A stretch of DNA of 12,325 bases from an uncultured Eubacterium sp. (GCA_902475415.1 CABRZK010000046.1:1-12325), one strand, 5' to 3'. Shown: positions 1 to 6,214, counted from the stretch's first letter. Translations and numbers: made by a program. Notes: generated by a model from the sequence alone, not told the origin.

Positions 1-40
1 GCTTGTAAGGCAGATGCTCTCCCAGCTGAGCTAAGATCCC
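1..40 (-). tRNA. tRNA-Val (anticodon UAC), 5' part only, cut by window edge
   Basis: Read on the minus strand, the last 40 bases begin GGGATCTTAGCTCAGCTGGG. This gives a 7-nt acceptor strand, TA, a GCTC/GAGC D-stem with its loop, then TCTGC followed by the loop CTTACAA. Position 33 is T and the anticodon is TAC, which reads valine codons. The 3' half (rest of the anticodon stem, variable loop, T arm, acceptor 3' strand) lies beyond the left edge. A good promoter sits upstream at 88-117, so this is probably the first gene of a tRNA transcript; whether more tRNAs follow cannot be seen. Confidence 0.93.
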
Positions 41-87
41 ATTTCTGACCGGTGAGTGTTTTACTTACTCGCCCTGTCGACTTCGTT

Positions 88-117
88 AGTATACACCCTG
101 TAACCATTTAAAGTCAA
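88..117 (-). promoter_or_regulatory. Sigma-A type promoter for the tRNA-Val transcript
   Basis: On the minus strand a -35 box TTGACT (112-117) is separated by 18 bp from a -10 box TATACT (88-93). Both match consensus at 5 of 6 positions. Transcription would start near position 80, giving a leader of about 40 nt before the mature tRNA 5' end, to be removed by RNase P. The upstream prephenate dehydratase gene ends at 197, so this promoter lies wholly in the spacer. Confidence 0.8.
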
Positions 118-196
118 CATCTTTTTTTACTTTTTTCAAAGTTAGACATTTTATTTGTATTATATGTTTTTTTCACTCAATTCACACATTTTCATT

Positions 197-760
197 CTAC
201 CTCAATTTCAACAGCCAAAACGTAGTACGATTTTCAGAACTATCCTCGATATTTTCCGCGATCATTTCCAGGTCCCACAATTTTCCTGCCTGAGCGCTGC
301 AAATAGCTGCCGTTGTCTCCGGGAGAATTCCTTTTACAAGCCATTCTGCACCAATCGCTGTATCTTCAATTTCATGTTCTTTCAGACTCGGGAACTTTGC
401 CTTCCGTGTATTGACTGTCTGGCGTAACGCCTGCGGATGAGAAGCCACTTCCTGCAGACTTTCTGTATCTGCTCCCGGCTTTTTAAACATACAGTGATGA
501 ATCGGCAATACATAAACACCCAGTTTTTCATAAGAAATATTTTCAAATGTATGTACAAATTCTCCTACCGGTCCGGCTGTCGAATTCTCCACACCAAGCA
601 CACCATACTGAATCTCGCCCTTCTGCATGGCCTCCAGAATATTCTTTGCACATACCAGCGGCACCAGCTCCACATCTTTCATTCCTGCCTGAGCCACCAG
701 TTCATTCGCTGCTACCTCTGAAAAACTTCCCGGTATTCCCATATAACCAATCTTATCCAT
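197..760 (-). CDS. pheA: Prephenate dehydratase, catalytic domain only (no ACT domain)
   Basis: Predicted to convert prephenate to phenylpyruvate (water and CO2 lost), the committed step to phenylalanine, in the cytosol. The 187-residue protein covers just the dehydratase domain. Visible family motifs are GIPGSFSE (8-15), GVENSTAGPV (56-65), SHPQALRQ (107-114) and NRTTFWLL near the C-terminus (177-184). The last corresponds to the usual N-x-T-R-F motif whose Thr is catalytic; Thr is kept but the Arg is Thr here. The protein stops directly after this motif, so the roughly 90-residue C-terminal ACT domain that senses phenylalanine in most bacterial enzymes is missing, as is any chorismate mutase domain. 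The ATG at 760 has GAGG about 10 nt upstream. It is divergent from an aminotransferase that could act on the product. Family call is firm; the actual activity is inferred. Confidence 0.85.
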   Translation of the reverse strand: MDKIGYMGIPGSFSEVAANELVAQAGMKDVELVPLVCAKNILEAMQKGEIQYGVLGVENSTAGPVGEFVHTFENISYEKLGVYVLPIHHCMFKKPGADTESLQEVASHPQALRQTVNTRKAKFPSLKEHEIEDTAIGAEWLVKGILPETTAAICSAQAGKLWDLEMIAENIEDSSENRTTFWLLKLR

Positions 761-1087
761 TTTTTACAATCCTCATTTCCACTTTTCATAGTTTTTATTA
801 TTATTCATCATTCTGAACCTTAGCCATAACAACCAGTTCAAACTTCCAAAACAACAGCAGGACTTTTATTTTTTCCTTATGTCACAGACAACTATCGTTG
901 TGACAAACGCAATTCTTGCATCCTGCACGATTTCCATTATAACGTTTTTTGCAGAAAAATCCAGATAATTCTTACCTTTCCGATTGTTATTGTGTCCGGA
1001 TTGGAGTAAAATAGACAAATACGAGACCTTACGATGTATGTCCGAAATTTTTAAATCATACATAATCGTACTTTGGAGGAATGCATT
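761..1087. other. Divergent intergenic region between the dehydratase and aminotransferase genes
   Basis: This 327-bp spacer holds no convincing gene. Rightward it contains a promoter at 984-1012 and the GGAGGA ribosome binding site at 1075-1080. Leftward, a perfect TATAAT on the minus strand (936-941) could be the -10 of the dehydratase gene, but no good -35 lies 16-18 bp upstream, so I rate it weak. If used, it gives a leader of about 170 nt containing a nested stem: GCAGGA (857-862) with TCCTGC (921-926), and inside it TGTCAC (880-885) with GTGACA (900-905). I recognise no known riboswitch or T-box sequence in it. Confidence 0.5.
984..1012 (+). promoter_or_regulatory. Sigma-A type promoter for the aminotransferase gene
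   Basis: TTGTTA (984-989, 4 of 6 to consensus) is separated by 17 bp from TAAAAT (1007-1012, 5 of 6). A start near 1019 gives a leader of about 70 nt ahead of the ATG at 1088. Confidence 0.55.
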
Positions 1088-2266
1088 ATGGAATTTAACA
1101 GACAGATCAGCAACGTGGAACCATCAAAATCTGTCACTTTGCTATCAAAAACAAAAGAGCTTCAGAAAACCGATCCGGAAATATTAAATCTTACAGGTGG
1201 AGAGCCTGATTTTCCGACACCAAAAGCCATCTGCGATACCGTTGTAGCTGAACTTGCTGCCGGACATACACATTATTCAGACAGCCGTGGAGATGCTGAT
1301 CTGCGTGCCCGCATCGCCCGTAAATTACAGGAAGAAAATCATGCACCTTATCAGCCGGAGAATATTCTGATCACTCCCGGGGCAAAATATGCCGTGTACC
1401 TGACAATTCGCGCCATGATCAATCCGGGAGATGAAGCCATCTGGCTGACACCGGGCTGGGTATCCTACCCTTCCATCGTAGAAGCAAGCGGTGGAATCCC
1501 GGTAGCTGTACATTTAAAATATGAAGAAAACTATCGTATCACAGAAGAAGCACTGGAAGCTGCCGTATCTGCTAAAACAAAACTCCTGATCATCAACTAC
1601 CCGAACAATCCGACCGGGCAGATTCTGACAGATGCAGATATTCAGGCACTTACCGTATTTTTACGCAAACATCCAGATATCTATGTACTTTCTGATGAGA
1701 TTTACGAAAAAATCGTATACGATCAGCATGAGATTATCAGTCTGGCTTCCATTCCGGAATTTTTTGAACGTGTTGTTATTGTCAATGGTTTTTCCAAATG
1801 CAGCGCCATGACCGGATGGCGTCTCGGATACCTTGCCTGCAATCCGGCTCTTTATCAGGTAATTCTGAAGCTGTTCCAGCATTCCATCAGCTGCACCAGC
1901 GGATTTTTACAGCGCGGTGCCCTGACAGCTCTGGATTGTGTGAAAGAGACAGAAGAAATGCGTCAGGCCTATGAAAAACGCAAAAATCTTCTGGTGGAGG
2001 GCATCCGTGAAATCCCCGGAGCAGAACTGATGACGCCTGCCGGTGCTTTTTATGCATGGGTAAGATTCGATACAGACCTTGACAGTGAAACTCTTTGCAA
2101 TGACCTTCTGGCAAAAGCAAAAATCTCCGGCGTTCCGGGCATTGCTTACGGCGAAGAAGACTGCGTCTGCATCCGCTTCTCCTTTGCGGCATCGGAAGAT
2201 GTATTAAAAACAATGCTTGAGCGTTTGAAAGCTTATCAGACAGAGCAGGCAGCAATTCCCGAATAA
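1088..2266 (+). CDS. PLP-dependent class I aminotransferase (aspartate/aromatic type)
   Basis: Fold-type I transaminase, cytosolic, moving an amino group between an amino acid and a 2-oxo acid. At 392 residues it has full family length. Visible landmarks: YPNNPTG (171-177) with the PLP-contacting Asn174, LSDEIY with Asp203 for the PLP ring nitrogen, the SK-x3-MTGWR-x-GY signature with Lys237 as Schiff-base lysine, and CIRFSFA with Arg363, the expected clamp for the substrate carboxylate. I chose the ATG at 1088 because GGAGGA (1075-1080) sits 7 nt ahead of it; an in-frame TTG at 1073 overlaps that site and is unlikely. The substrate cannot be read from sequence. Divergence from prephenate dehydratase suggests an aromatic or prephenate transaminase, but aspartate or alanine transaminase activity is equally possible. 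Confidence 0.93.
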   Translation: MEFNRQISNVEPSKSVTLLSKTKELQKTDPEILNLTGGEPDFPTPKAICDTVVAELAAGHTHYSDSRGDADLRARIARKLQEENHAPYQPENILITPGAKYAVYLTIRAMINPGDEAIWLTPGWVSYPSIVEASGGIPVAVHLKYEENYRITEEALEAAVSAKTKLLIINYPNNPTGQILTDADIQALTVFLRKHPDIYVLSDEIYEKIVYDQHEIISLASIPEFFERVVIVNGFSKCSAMTGWRLGYLACNPALYQVILKLFQHSISCTSGFLQRGALTALDCVKETEEMRQAYEKRKNLLVEGIREIPGAELMTPAGAFYAWVRFDTDLDSETLCNDLLAKAKISGVPGIAYGEEDCVCIRFSFAASEDVLKTMLERLKAYQTEQAAIPE

Positions 2267-2315
2267 GCACGTTCTGATGCTTTGGCAATATTGCATACAG
2301 TAAATGAATGCAACG

Positions 2316-2379
2316 CTAAATTTGAAAAACTGATATTTTTATATGAATTACATATAGTAAATTTAGAACATAATTTACT
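2316..2379 (+). repeat. AT-rich overlapping inverted repeats after the aminotransferase gene
   Basis: CTAAATTT (2316-2323) is complementary to AAATTTAG (2359-2366), while AGTAAATT (2356-2363) is complementary to AATTTACT (2372-2379). The two stems share bases 2359-2363, so only one can form at a time. A further small hairpin, TTGCAT (2291-2296) with ATGCAA (2308-2313), precedes them. No run of T follows directly, so this is a poor intrinsic terminator; AT-rich chance repeats remain possible. Confidence 0.4.
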
Positions 2380-2387
2380 TTATATTC

Positions 2388-2504
2388 CATAAAAAAGAAC
2401 CTCTCTTTCAAACAGTACATAGCAAACAGAATTTTGAATCTTATTGGATTCCATTTCTAATTCTGTACGCCTGTATCTTTTATGAAAAGAAGGTTCTTTT
2501 TATG
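2388..2504 (+). repeat. Nested inverted-repeat leader ending on the start codon of the YwaF-like gene
   Basis: The left arm 2388-2409 starts CATAAAAAAGAACC and the right arm 2484-2504 ends GGTTCTTTTTATG. With one bulged A they pair over 13 bp, including CAT with the ATG start codon, and pairing continues with a few mismatches through the AGAAGG ribosome binding site (2489-2493). Nested inside are ACAG (2412-2415) with CTGT (2471-2474), ACAGAATT (2426-2433) with AATTCTGT (2459-2466), and GAATC (2436-2440) with GATTC (2447-2451). The right arm also ends in a T-rich tract, so the fold resembles a long-loop terminator. It may be a regulatory leader or a MITE-like element; I recognise no known family. 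Confidence 0.55.
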
Positions 2505-3278
2505 TATCATTATGTTTTTGCTTATCAGGATTCTCTGCCATCCGGAACGGGATTCCCTACTTTTGGCACAATACATCTGCTCTGGCTGATTTGTATTGCC
2601 CTTGGTATTTTCACAGTATGTCGCGTATTTTTATTCCTGTCTATCACACATCGCCTGCTGGTATTAAATACAGTAGTCTTACTTGCCCTGCTCTGCACGT
2701 TCACACAGGATGCTATTTTGACGGTCACCGGGCACATGAATGCAAAAATGCTGCCCTTTCATCTCTGTGATCTGGCAGCATTTTTCTATCTCATTCTTCA
2801 GTTTCACGCCCTGCGAACCGGTCAGTGGACTTCTCTGGCAGAAATTAGCCTCTGTCTGTTTATGCCCGGAGCCGTGCTCGGTATTTTATTCCCGGTCTGG
2901 AATAATTATCCGGTATGGAATTACATGTGCATTCACGGTTTTCTCTATCATGCACTGATCATCCTTTATCCCTGGTTACTTTTCATCAACAGAAGTATCC
3001 AACCGAAAGTACGCCACATCTGGCAACCGGTTCTGCTGCTCGGTGCTCTTGTTCCGCCTGTTTATCTTTTTAACCGTAAATTTGGCAGCAACTATATGTT
3101 TCTCAATAAGCCTCCCGCCAATACTCCGCTGGATTTTCTCGCCCGGCATATGGGCAATCCGGGCTATCTGATCGGATATGCCGGATTTATTTTTCTGATG
3201 GTAGCAGGTCTGTATGTTCTTTTTGCATGTATCGTATTTTTTCAAACGATACGATACACTCCAAAAAATACAAAATAA
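2502..3278 (+). CDS. YwaF-family (TIGR02206-like) integral membrane protein
   Basis: This 258-residue protein is hydrophobic along its length, with about six to seven likely membrane helices (roughly 23-47, 52-75, 85-103, 112-131, 142-162, 174-190, 221-248). Family landmarks are LPFHLCDLAAFF (84-95), the HGFLYH stretch (145-150), and NYMFLNKPP (197-205) in the loop before the last helix. These fit the YwaF/TIGR02206 family, whose biochemical role is, as far as I know, undetermined. No signal peptide is seen; the first helix acts as anchor. The ATG at 2502 follows AGAAGG at 8 nt spacing and is itself inside an inverted repeat, which suggests translational or transcriptional control. The gene stands alone and converges on a small minus-strand gene 28 bp beyond its stop. 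Confidence 0.8.
   Translation: MYHYVFAYQDSLPSGTGFPTFGTIHLLWLICIALGIFTVCRVFLFLSITHRLLVLNTVVLLALLCTFTQDAILTVTGHMNAKMLPFHLCDLAAFFYLILQFHALRTGQWTSLAEISLCLFMPGAVLGILFPVWNNYPVWNYMCIHGFLYHALIILYPWLLFINRSIQPKVRHIWQPVLLLGALVPPVYLFNRKFGSNYMFLNKPPANTPLDFLARHMGNPGYLIGYAGFIFLMVAGLYVLFACIVFFQTIRYTPKNTK
3229..3257. repeat. 9-bp perfect inverted repeat in the end of the YwaF-like gene
   Basis: GTATCGTAT (3229-3237) pairs perfectly with ATACGATAC (3249-3257) across an 11-nt loop. It lies in the last codons of the plus-strand gene and about 50 bp beyond the stop of the convergent minus-strand gene. Neither strand has a T-run directly after the stem, so it is not a classic terminator; it could still help end transcription from either side. 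Confidence 0.4.
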
Positions 3279-3306
3279 AATAATATAAGTCTCAACGTAA
3301 CGTATT

Positions 3307-3552
3307 TTACTTTCGCATCAATGCCAGAATTCCACCGAAAAATCCATATCCTACTGTTGCCCAGCCACACACCAACAATAAGAGGGTCAGATGTGTCATA
3401 CCCGGAATTGTAACAACCAGATTCAGCAACATTGCAATTGCCGCTGATATAACAGCTACACAAACGGTACGCAGTAATAAATATAAATTGTTGCAGATAA
3501 CAACTGAATCTCCACCCACTTTATTGAAATACGCATATATCTTTTTCATCAT
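3307..3552 (-). CDS. Small two-helix membrane protein of unknown function
   Basis: An 81-residue protein starting MMKKIYAYFN. After a short polar, basic N-terminus there are two strongly hydrophobic segments, about 23-49 and 54-78, joined by a short turn around PGMTH, then a basic end (MRK). This predicts a helical hairpin in the membrane with both ends on the cytosolic side. I do not recognise a family. It is supported as a gene by the ribosome binding site AAGAAGG 6 nt before the ATG at 3552, by its composition, and by filling the space between convergent neighbours. An overlapping open frame at 3242-3463 on the same strand has no such support. No clear promoter or terminator was found for it. 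Confidence 0.6.
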   Translation of the reverse strand: MMKKIYAYFNKVGGDSVVICNNLYLLLRTVCVAVISAAIAMLLNLVVTIPGMTHLTLLLLVCGWATVGYGFFGGILALMRK

Positions 3553-3742
3553 GTCATGCCTTCTTTCTCAATATCAACTGCATAAATGCATCTCATTCAT
3601 ACAGCTTCTCATCTTCATTCAATTTCTTTTTCTTTCAATATTGAGATACTAGCATGGCATCGTAAAAATCAAAGCATAATAATGTAAATTATAGGTAAAA
3701 ATTTATTCTACCGTATGAGGGGGCATATCATTTATATAGGCT

Positions 3743-4285
3743 TCAGAATTTTTTAATTTTTTCAATTTTGCAACTATGCTCTTTTGATTTTTTATCATAG
3801 TTAATACCAACCAGCAGCAGATTTCCATGATAATCTTTCAGAGCATCCACATACTGTTTTTCTTTAATCTGTGCAATTGCTCCTTCCACGGTCTGATTCC
3901 ATTTCAATTCAACCAGCAAATCAAAAATGATATATTTTTGTAACATGCGCAGCATTTCCTCTACGCTGTTCGTTGTACTTAAGAAATCCTGCATATTAAT
4001 TTTCAACACATTATACTGATTTAAATGCTGCCTGTAACTTTCTACTTCACTGATCTGCATCTGTTCAAAATATTGTGCTGTATCAAGACTTCTGCAATAA
4101 TACGCCGCAAGCATATCCATTGCCATGGATTTCCCAAACCGGCGAGGACGACTGACACACATAAAACGCTGCAGTGTCCCAAGGCACTGATTTGTCTGCT
4201 CAATCAGTCTGCTTTTGTCAATATAAATCTGAGACCGCAAGGCCATCTCAAAATTTCCGCATCCCGGATTTAAATAACTTCCCAT
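3743..4285 (-). pseudogene. AAA-ATPase-like / PD-(D/E)XK nuclease family protein with a large internal in-frame deletion
   Basis: Residues 1 to about 118 match the N-terminus of the AAA-ATPase-like family (Pfam AAA-ATPase_like), including YLNPG (4-8), IYIDK (20-24) and the Walker A-like segment VSRPRRFGKS (44-53). Residues from about 122 to 180 match the far C-terminus of the same proteins, the PDDEXK_9 nuclease part, with VELKW (125-129; the E-x-K of the nuclease motif), GAIAQIKEKQY (135-145) and LLVGINYDKK (157-166). Full proteins of this family are usually over 500 residues, so about 350 middle residues are absent, including Walker B and the nuclease's first acidic residue. Reading frame, ribosome binding site (GGGAGG, about 10 nt upstream of the ATG at 4285) and a possible promoter at 4314-4341 remain. 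Most likely a recent in-frame deletion remnant, though a short protein could be made. Confidence 0.75.
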
Positions 4286-4313
4286 CGAACATTTTCCTCC
4301 CGTGACATATTTT

Positions 4314-4341
4314 ACAGTATCTTAACACCTTTTAAGTACAA
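4314..4341 (-). promoter_or_regulatory. Possible promoter for the ATPase/nuclease remnant
   Basis: On the minus strand TTGTAC (4336-4341) and TACTGT (4314-4319) lie 16 bp apart, ahead of the ribosome binding site and the ATG at 4285. A perfect TTGACA also occurs at 4381-4386 but has only a poor -10 (TATGAG) at 15 bp. Both are modest candidates. Confidence 0.3.
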
Positions 4342-4430
4342 ATTTCCGGCTTATAAAAATCTCATAAAAATTCTACTACCTGTCAAGTACGCCTGCACTT
4401 TTACAATTCATAGATAATTGTAGCATAACA

Positions 4431-4460
4431 CAAAGAAAAGCACCCGCAAAGGGTGCTTTT
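4431..4460 (-). terminator. Intrinsic terminator of the nifS-nifU operon
   Basis: A perfect 10-bp stem, AAAAGCACCC (4436-4445) with GGGTGCTTTT (4451-4460), encloses a 5-nt loop. On the minus strand the second arm runs into TTTTCTTT, a good release tract. It lies 19 bp beyond the nifU stop. The plus strand also has TTTT in the arm, but no gene ends there on that strand. Confidence 0.9.
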
Positions 4461-4478
4461 CCTCACTCACAAGTATTT

Positions 4479-4907
4479 TTATTCGTGGCAATGTGCACAA
4501 TCTACAGACTGGAATTTCTCGTGATCGTACTCGATACCATTTTTATCATAGTAATCTTTTACTGCTGCCTTTACTGCTTCTTCAGCCAGTACAGAACAGT
4601 GAATTTTTGCTGGTGGAAGTCCGTCCAGGGCTTCTACTACTGCACGGTTGGACAGTTCCAGAGCTTCATCGATTTTTTTACCTTTGATCATCTCTGTAGC
4701 CATGGAGCTTGTAGCGATGGCAGAACCACATCCGAATGTGTTGAATTTAACATCTGTGATAGTCTGATCATCATCGACTTTGATATACATTCTCATGATA
4801 TCGCCACATTTTGCGTTTCCTACTTCTCCGACACCGTCAGCGTCATCCATTTTACCTACATTACGCGGATTCTGAAAATGATCCATTACTTTTTCACTAT
4901 ATAACAT
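4479..4907 (-). CDS. nifU: Iron-sulfur cluster scaffold protein, NifU/IscU type
   Basis: Scaffold on which [Fe-S] clusters are built from sulfur supplied by the cysteine desulfurase, then passed to target proteins in the cytosol. The 142-residue protein is a single IscU-type domain. The three conserved cysteines are present: Cys34 in AKCGD with Asp36 beside it, Cys60 in GCGSA, and Cys104 in HCSVLAEEA. An additional C-x-x-C pair (Cys137, Cys140) lies at the very C-terminus. The start at 4907 (MLYSEKV) is preferred because AAAGGAG lies about 9-10 nt upstream; a further ATG nine codons upstream (4934) would put this ribosome binding site inside the gene. The start lies 11 bp inside the end of nifS, so the two are translationally coupled, and a terminator follows the stop. 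Confidence 0.95.
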   Translation of the reverse strand: MLYSEKVMDHFQNPRNVGKMDDADGVGEVGNAKCGDIMRMYIKVDDDQTITDVKFNTFGCGSAIATSSMATEMIKGKKIDEALELSNRAVVEALDGLPPAKIHCSVLAEEAVKAAVKDYYDKNGIEYDHEKFQSVDCAHCHE

Positions 4908-6084
4908 GTTTTTTCTCTCCTTTTTCCAATTCATCCCAAACCGGTGACATATTTCTTAAATAAGTTACAATCTTCGGTAATTCTGCTAATACATAGTCTA
5001 CTTCTTCCTGTGTGTTGTACTCAGATAAGGATAAACGAAGTGAACCATGTGCTACCTCGTGTGGCAGTCCGATTGCAAGAAGTACATGGGACGGATCTAA
5101 GGAACCGGATGTACATGCAGAACCGGAGGAAGCTGCGATACCTTTCATATCAAGCATCAGTAACAGGGACTCGCCCTCGATACCTTCAAAACAAAAGTTT
5201 ACATTACCCGGAAGACGTTTTGTGCGGTCTCCGTTTAATTTGGAATGCGGAATTGTCAGCAGACCTTCGATCAAACGGTCACGTAATGCTGTCATTTTCT
5301 CTGCATTTTCTTTCTGATGTGCCAGAACATCTTTTAATACTGCTGCCATACCAACGATAGCAGGAATGTTCTCTGTACCTGCACGTTTACCACGCTCCTG
5401 AGCACCACCTTCGATGATGTTGGAAAGGAGGATTCCTTTTCTTGCATACAGGAAACCGATTCCTTTCGGTCCGTGGAATTTATGTGCGGATGCAGACATC
5501 ATATCGATATTCTGCTCTTTTACATTAATTGGAAGGTGTCCTACTGCCTGTACAGCATCTGTGTGGAAATATACACCTTTTTCTTTGCAGATTGCACCGA
5601 TCTCTGGAATTGGCTGAATGCTTCCGATCTCGTTGTTTGCATACATAACAGTTACCAGACATGTATCCGGGCGGATGGCTGCCTCAAGCTCATCTAAATG
5701 AACCATACCATTTTCATGGACATCAAGGTAAGTTACCTCAAAACCTTCTTTTTCCAGTTTCTGCAGGGTATGAAGTACTGCATGGTGCTCAAATGCTGTA
5801 GAAATAATGTGTTTTTTATTTCTGCGGGCACCCCATTTTGCTGCAGATACGATTGCCTGATTGTCTGCCTCGCTTCCACCGGAAGTGAAATAAATCTCAT
5901 TCGGCTGAGCTCCGATACAGGCTGCAATCTCCTCTCTTGCTTTCTCCAGTACTTCTTTGGACTTCTGTCCCGGAGTATGAAGACTGGATGCGTTTGCATA
6001 TACATTTTCCAGACACGGGATCATAGCGTCCAATGCAACCTGGCTCATTTTTGTCGTTGCCGCATTATCAAAATATACGTTCAT
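4897..6084 (-). CDS. nifS: Cysteine desulfurase, NifS/IscS class
   Basis: PLP enzyme taking sulfur from cysteine (leaving alanine) as an enzyme persulfide and donating it to the scaffold protein encoded next. The 395-residue protein has full family length. Visible: N-terminal YFDNAATT (4-11), SGGSEADNQ (68-76) in the PLP site, His101 in FEHHAVL, HTDAVQ with Asp176, SAHKFHGPKG with Lys202 as PLP lysine, RAGTEN (234-239), and SSGSACTSGS with Cys324 as the persulfide cysteine. The cysteine loop sequence is of the NifS/IscS class rather than SufS. The ATG at 6084 follows a weak GTGAGAG site. Upstream is a promoter with paired direct repeats. The stop overlaps the nifU start. No Rrf2-type regulator (IscR/CymR) gene is in the window. 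Confidence 0.96.
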   Translation of the reverse strand: MNVYFDNAATTKMSQVALDAMIPCLENVYANASSLHTPGQKSKEVLEKAREEIAACIGAQPNEIYFTSGGSEADNQAIVSAAKWGARRNKKHIISTAFEHHAVLHTLQKLEKEGFEVTYLDVHENGMVHLDELEAAIRPDTCLVTVMYANNEIGSIQPIPEIGAICKEKGVYFHTDAVQAVGHLPINVKEQNIDMMSASAHKFHGPKGIGFLYARKGILLSNIIEGGAQERGKRAGTENIPAIVGMAAVLKDVLAHQKENAEKMTALRDRLIEGLLTIPHSKLNGDRTKRLPGNVNFCFEGIEGESLLLMLDMKGIAASSGSACTSGSLDPSHVLLAIGLPHEVAHGSLRLSLSEYNTQEEVDYVLAELPKIVTYLRNMSPVWDELEKGEKKHVI

Positions 6085-6116
6085 GGTCTCTCACACTTTC
6101 TATCATTTATTGTATT

Positions 6117-6161
6117 TTGTCATAGTATTCTTAAGTCTTACCCAGATTATCATAGTATTCC
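6117..6161 (-). repeat. Pair of 11-bp direct repeats across the nifS promoter (candidate operator)
   Basis: On the plus strand TCATAGTATTC occurs exactly at 6120-6130 and again at 6150-6160, that is GAATACTATGA on the coding strand. Allowing two mismatches, similarity extends to 15 bp (6117-6131 and 6147-6161). The copies are 30 bp apart, close to three helical turns, so a protein bound to both would sit on one face of the DNA. One copy lies in the promoter spacer next to the -10, the other just after the expected start. This fits a repressor site; the regulator is unknown. Confidence 0.6.
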
Positions 6162-6172
6162 CCTAATGTCAA
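6144..6172 (-). promoter_or_regulatory. Sigma-A type promoter for nifS-nifU
   Basis: A perfect -35 box TTGACA on the minus strand (6167-6172) is followed after 17 bp by TAATCT (6144-6149). A GATAAT at 15 bp spacing is the alternative -10. Transcription would start near 6137, giving a leader of about 50 nt. Confidence 0.65.
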
Positions 6173-6214
6173 TAGGAATTGGGGAGTTTCTGGCAGGTTC
6201 CTTAGAAGTTCTGT

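Noticed and set aside
866..1063. 65-codon minus-strand open frame between the divergent genes
   Set aside because: No ribosome binding site; it overlaps the aminotransferase promoter and the nested stem-loop; no recognisable protein features.
1073..1087. Upstream TTG start for the aminotransferase (five extra residues)
   Set aside because: The TTG overlaps the GGAGGA ribosome binding site, which is ideally spaced for the ATG at 1088.
2388..2504. T-box, SAM, purine or fluoride riboswitch upstream of the YwaF-like gene
   Set aside because: None of the conserved core sequences I know for these classes is present; only the inverted-repeat structure can be supported.
3242..3463. 73-codon minus-strand frame overlapping the two-helix membrane protein gene
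   Set aside because: No ribosome binding site, and the overlapping frame at 3307-3552 has a good site and a coherent membrane profile.
4485..4904. 139-codon plus-strand open frame opposite nifU
   Set aside because: Fully antisense to nifU, rich in Phe, Ile and Cys as expected of a complement of coding sequence; no motif.
4908..4934. Longer nifU starting at the ATG at 4934
   Set aside because: It would place the AAAGGAG site inside the gene, and the family starts at MLYSEKV; the extra residues are unlike any family N-terminus.
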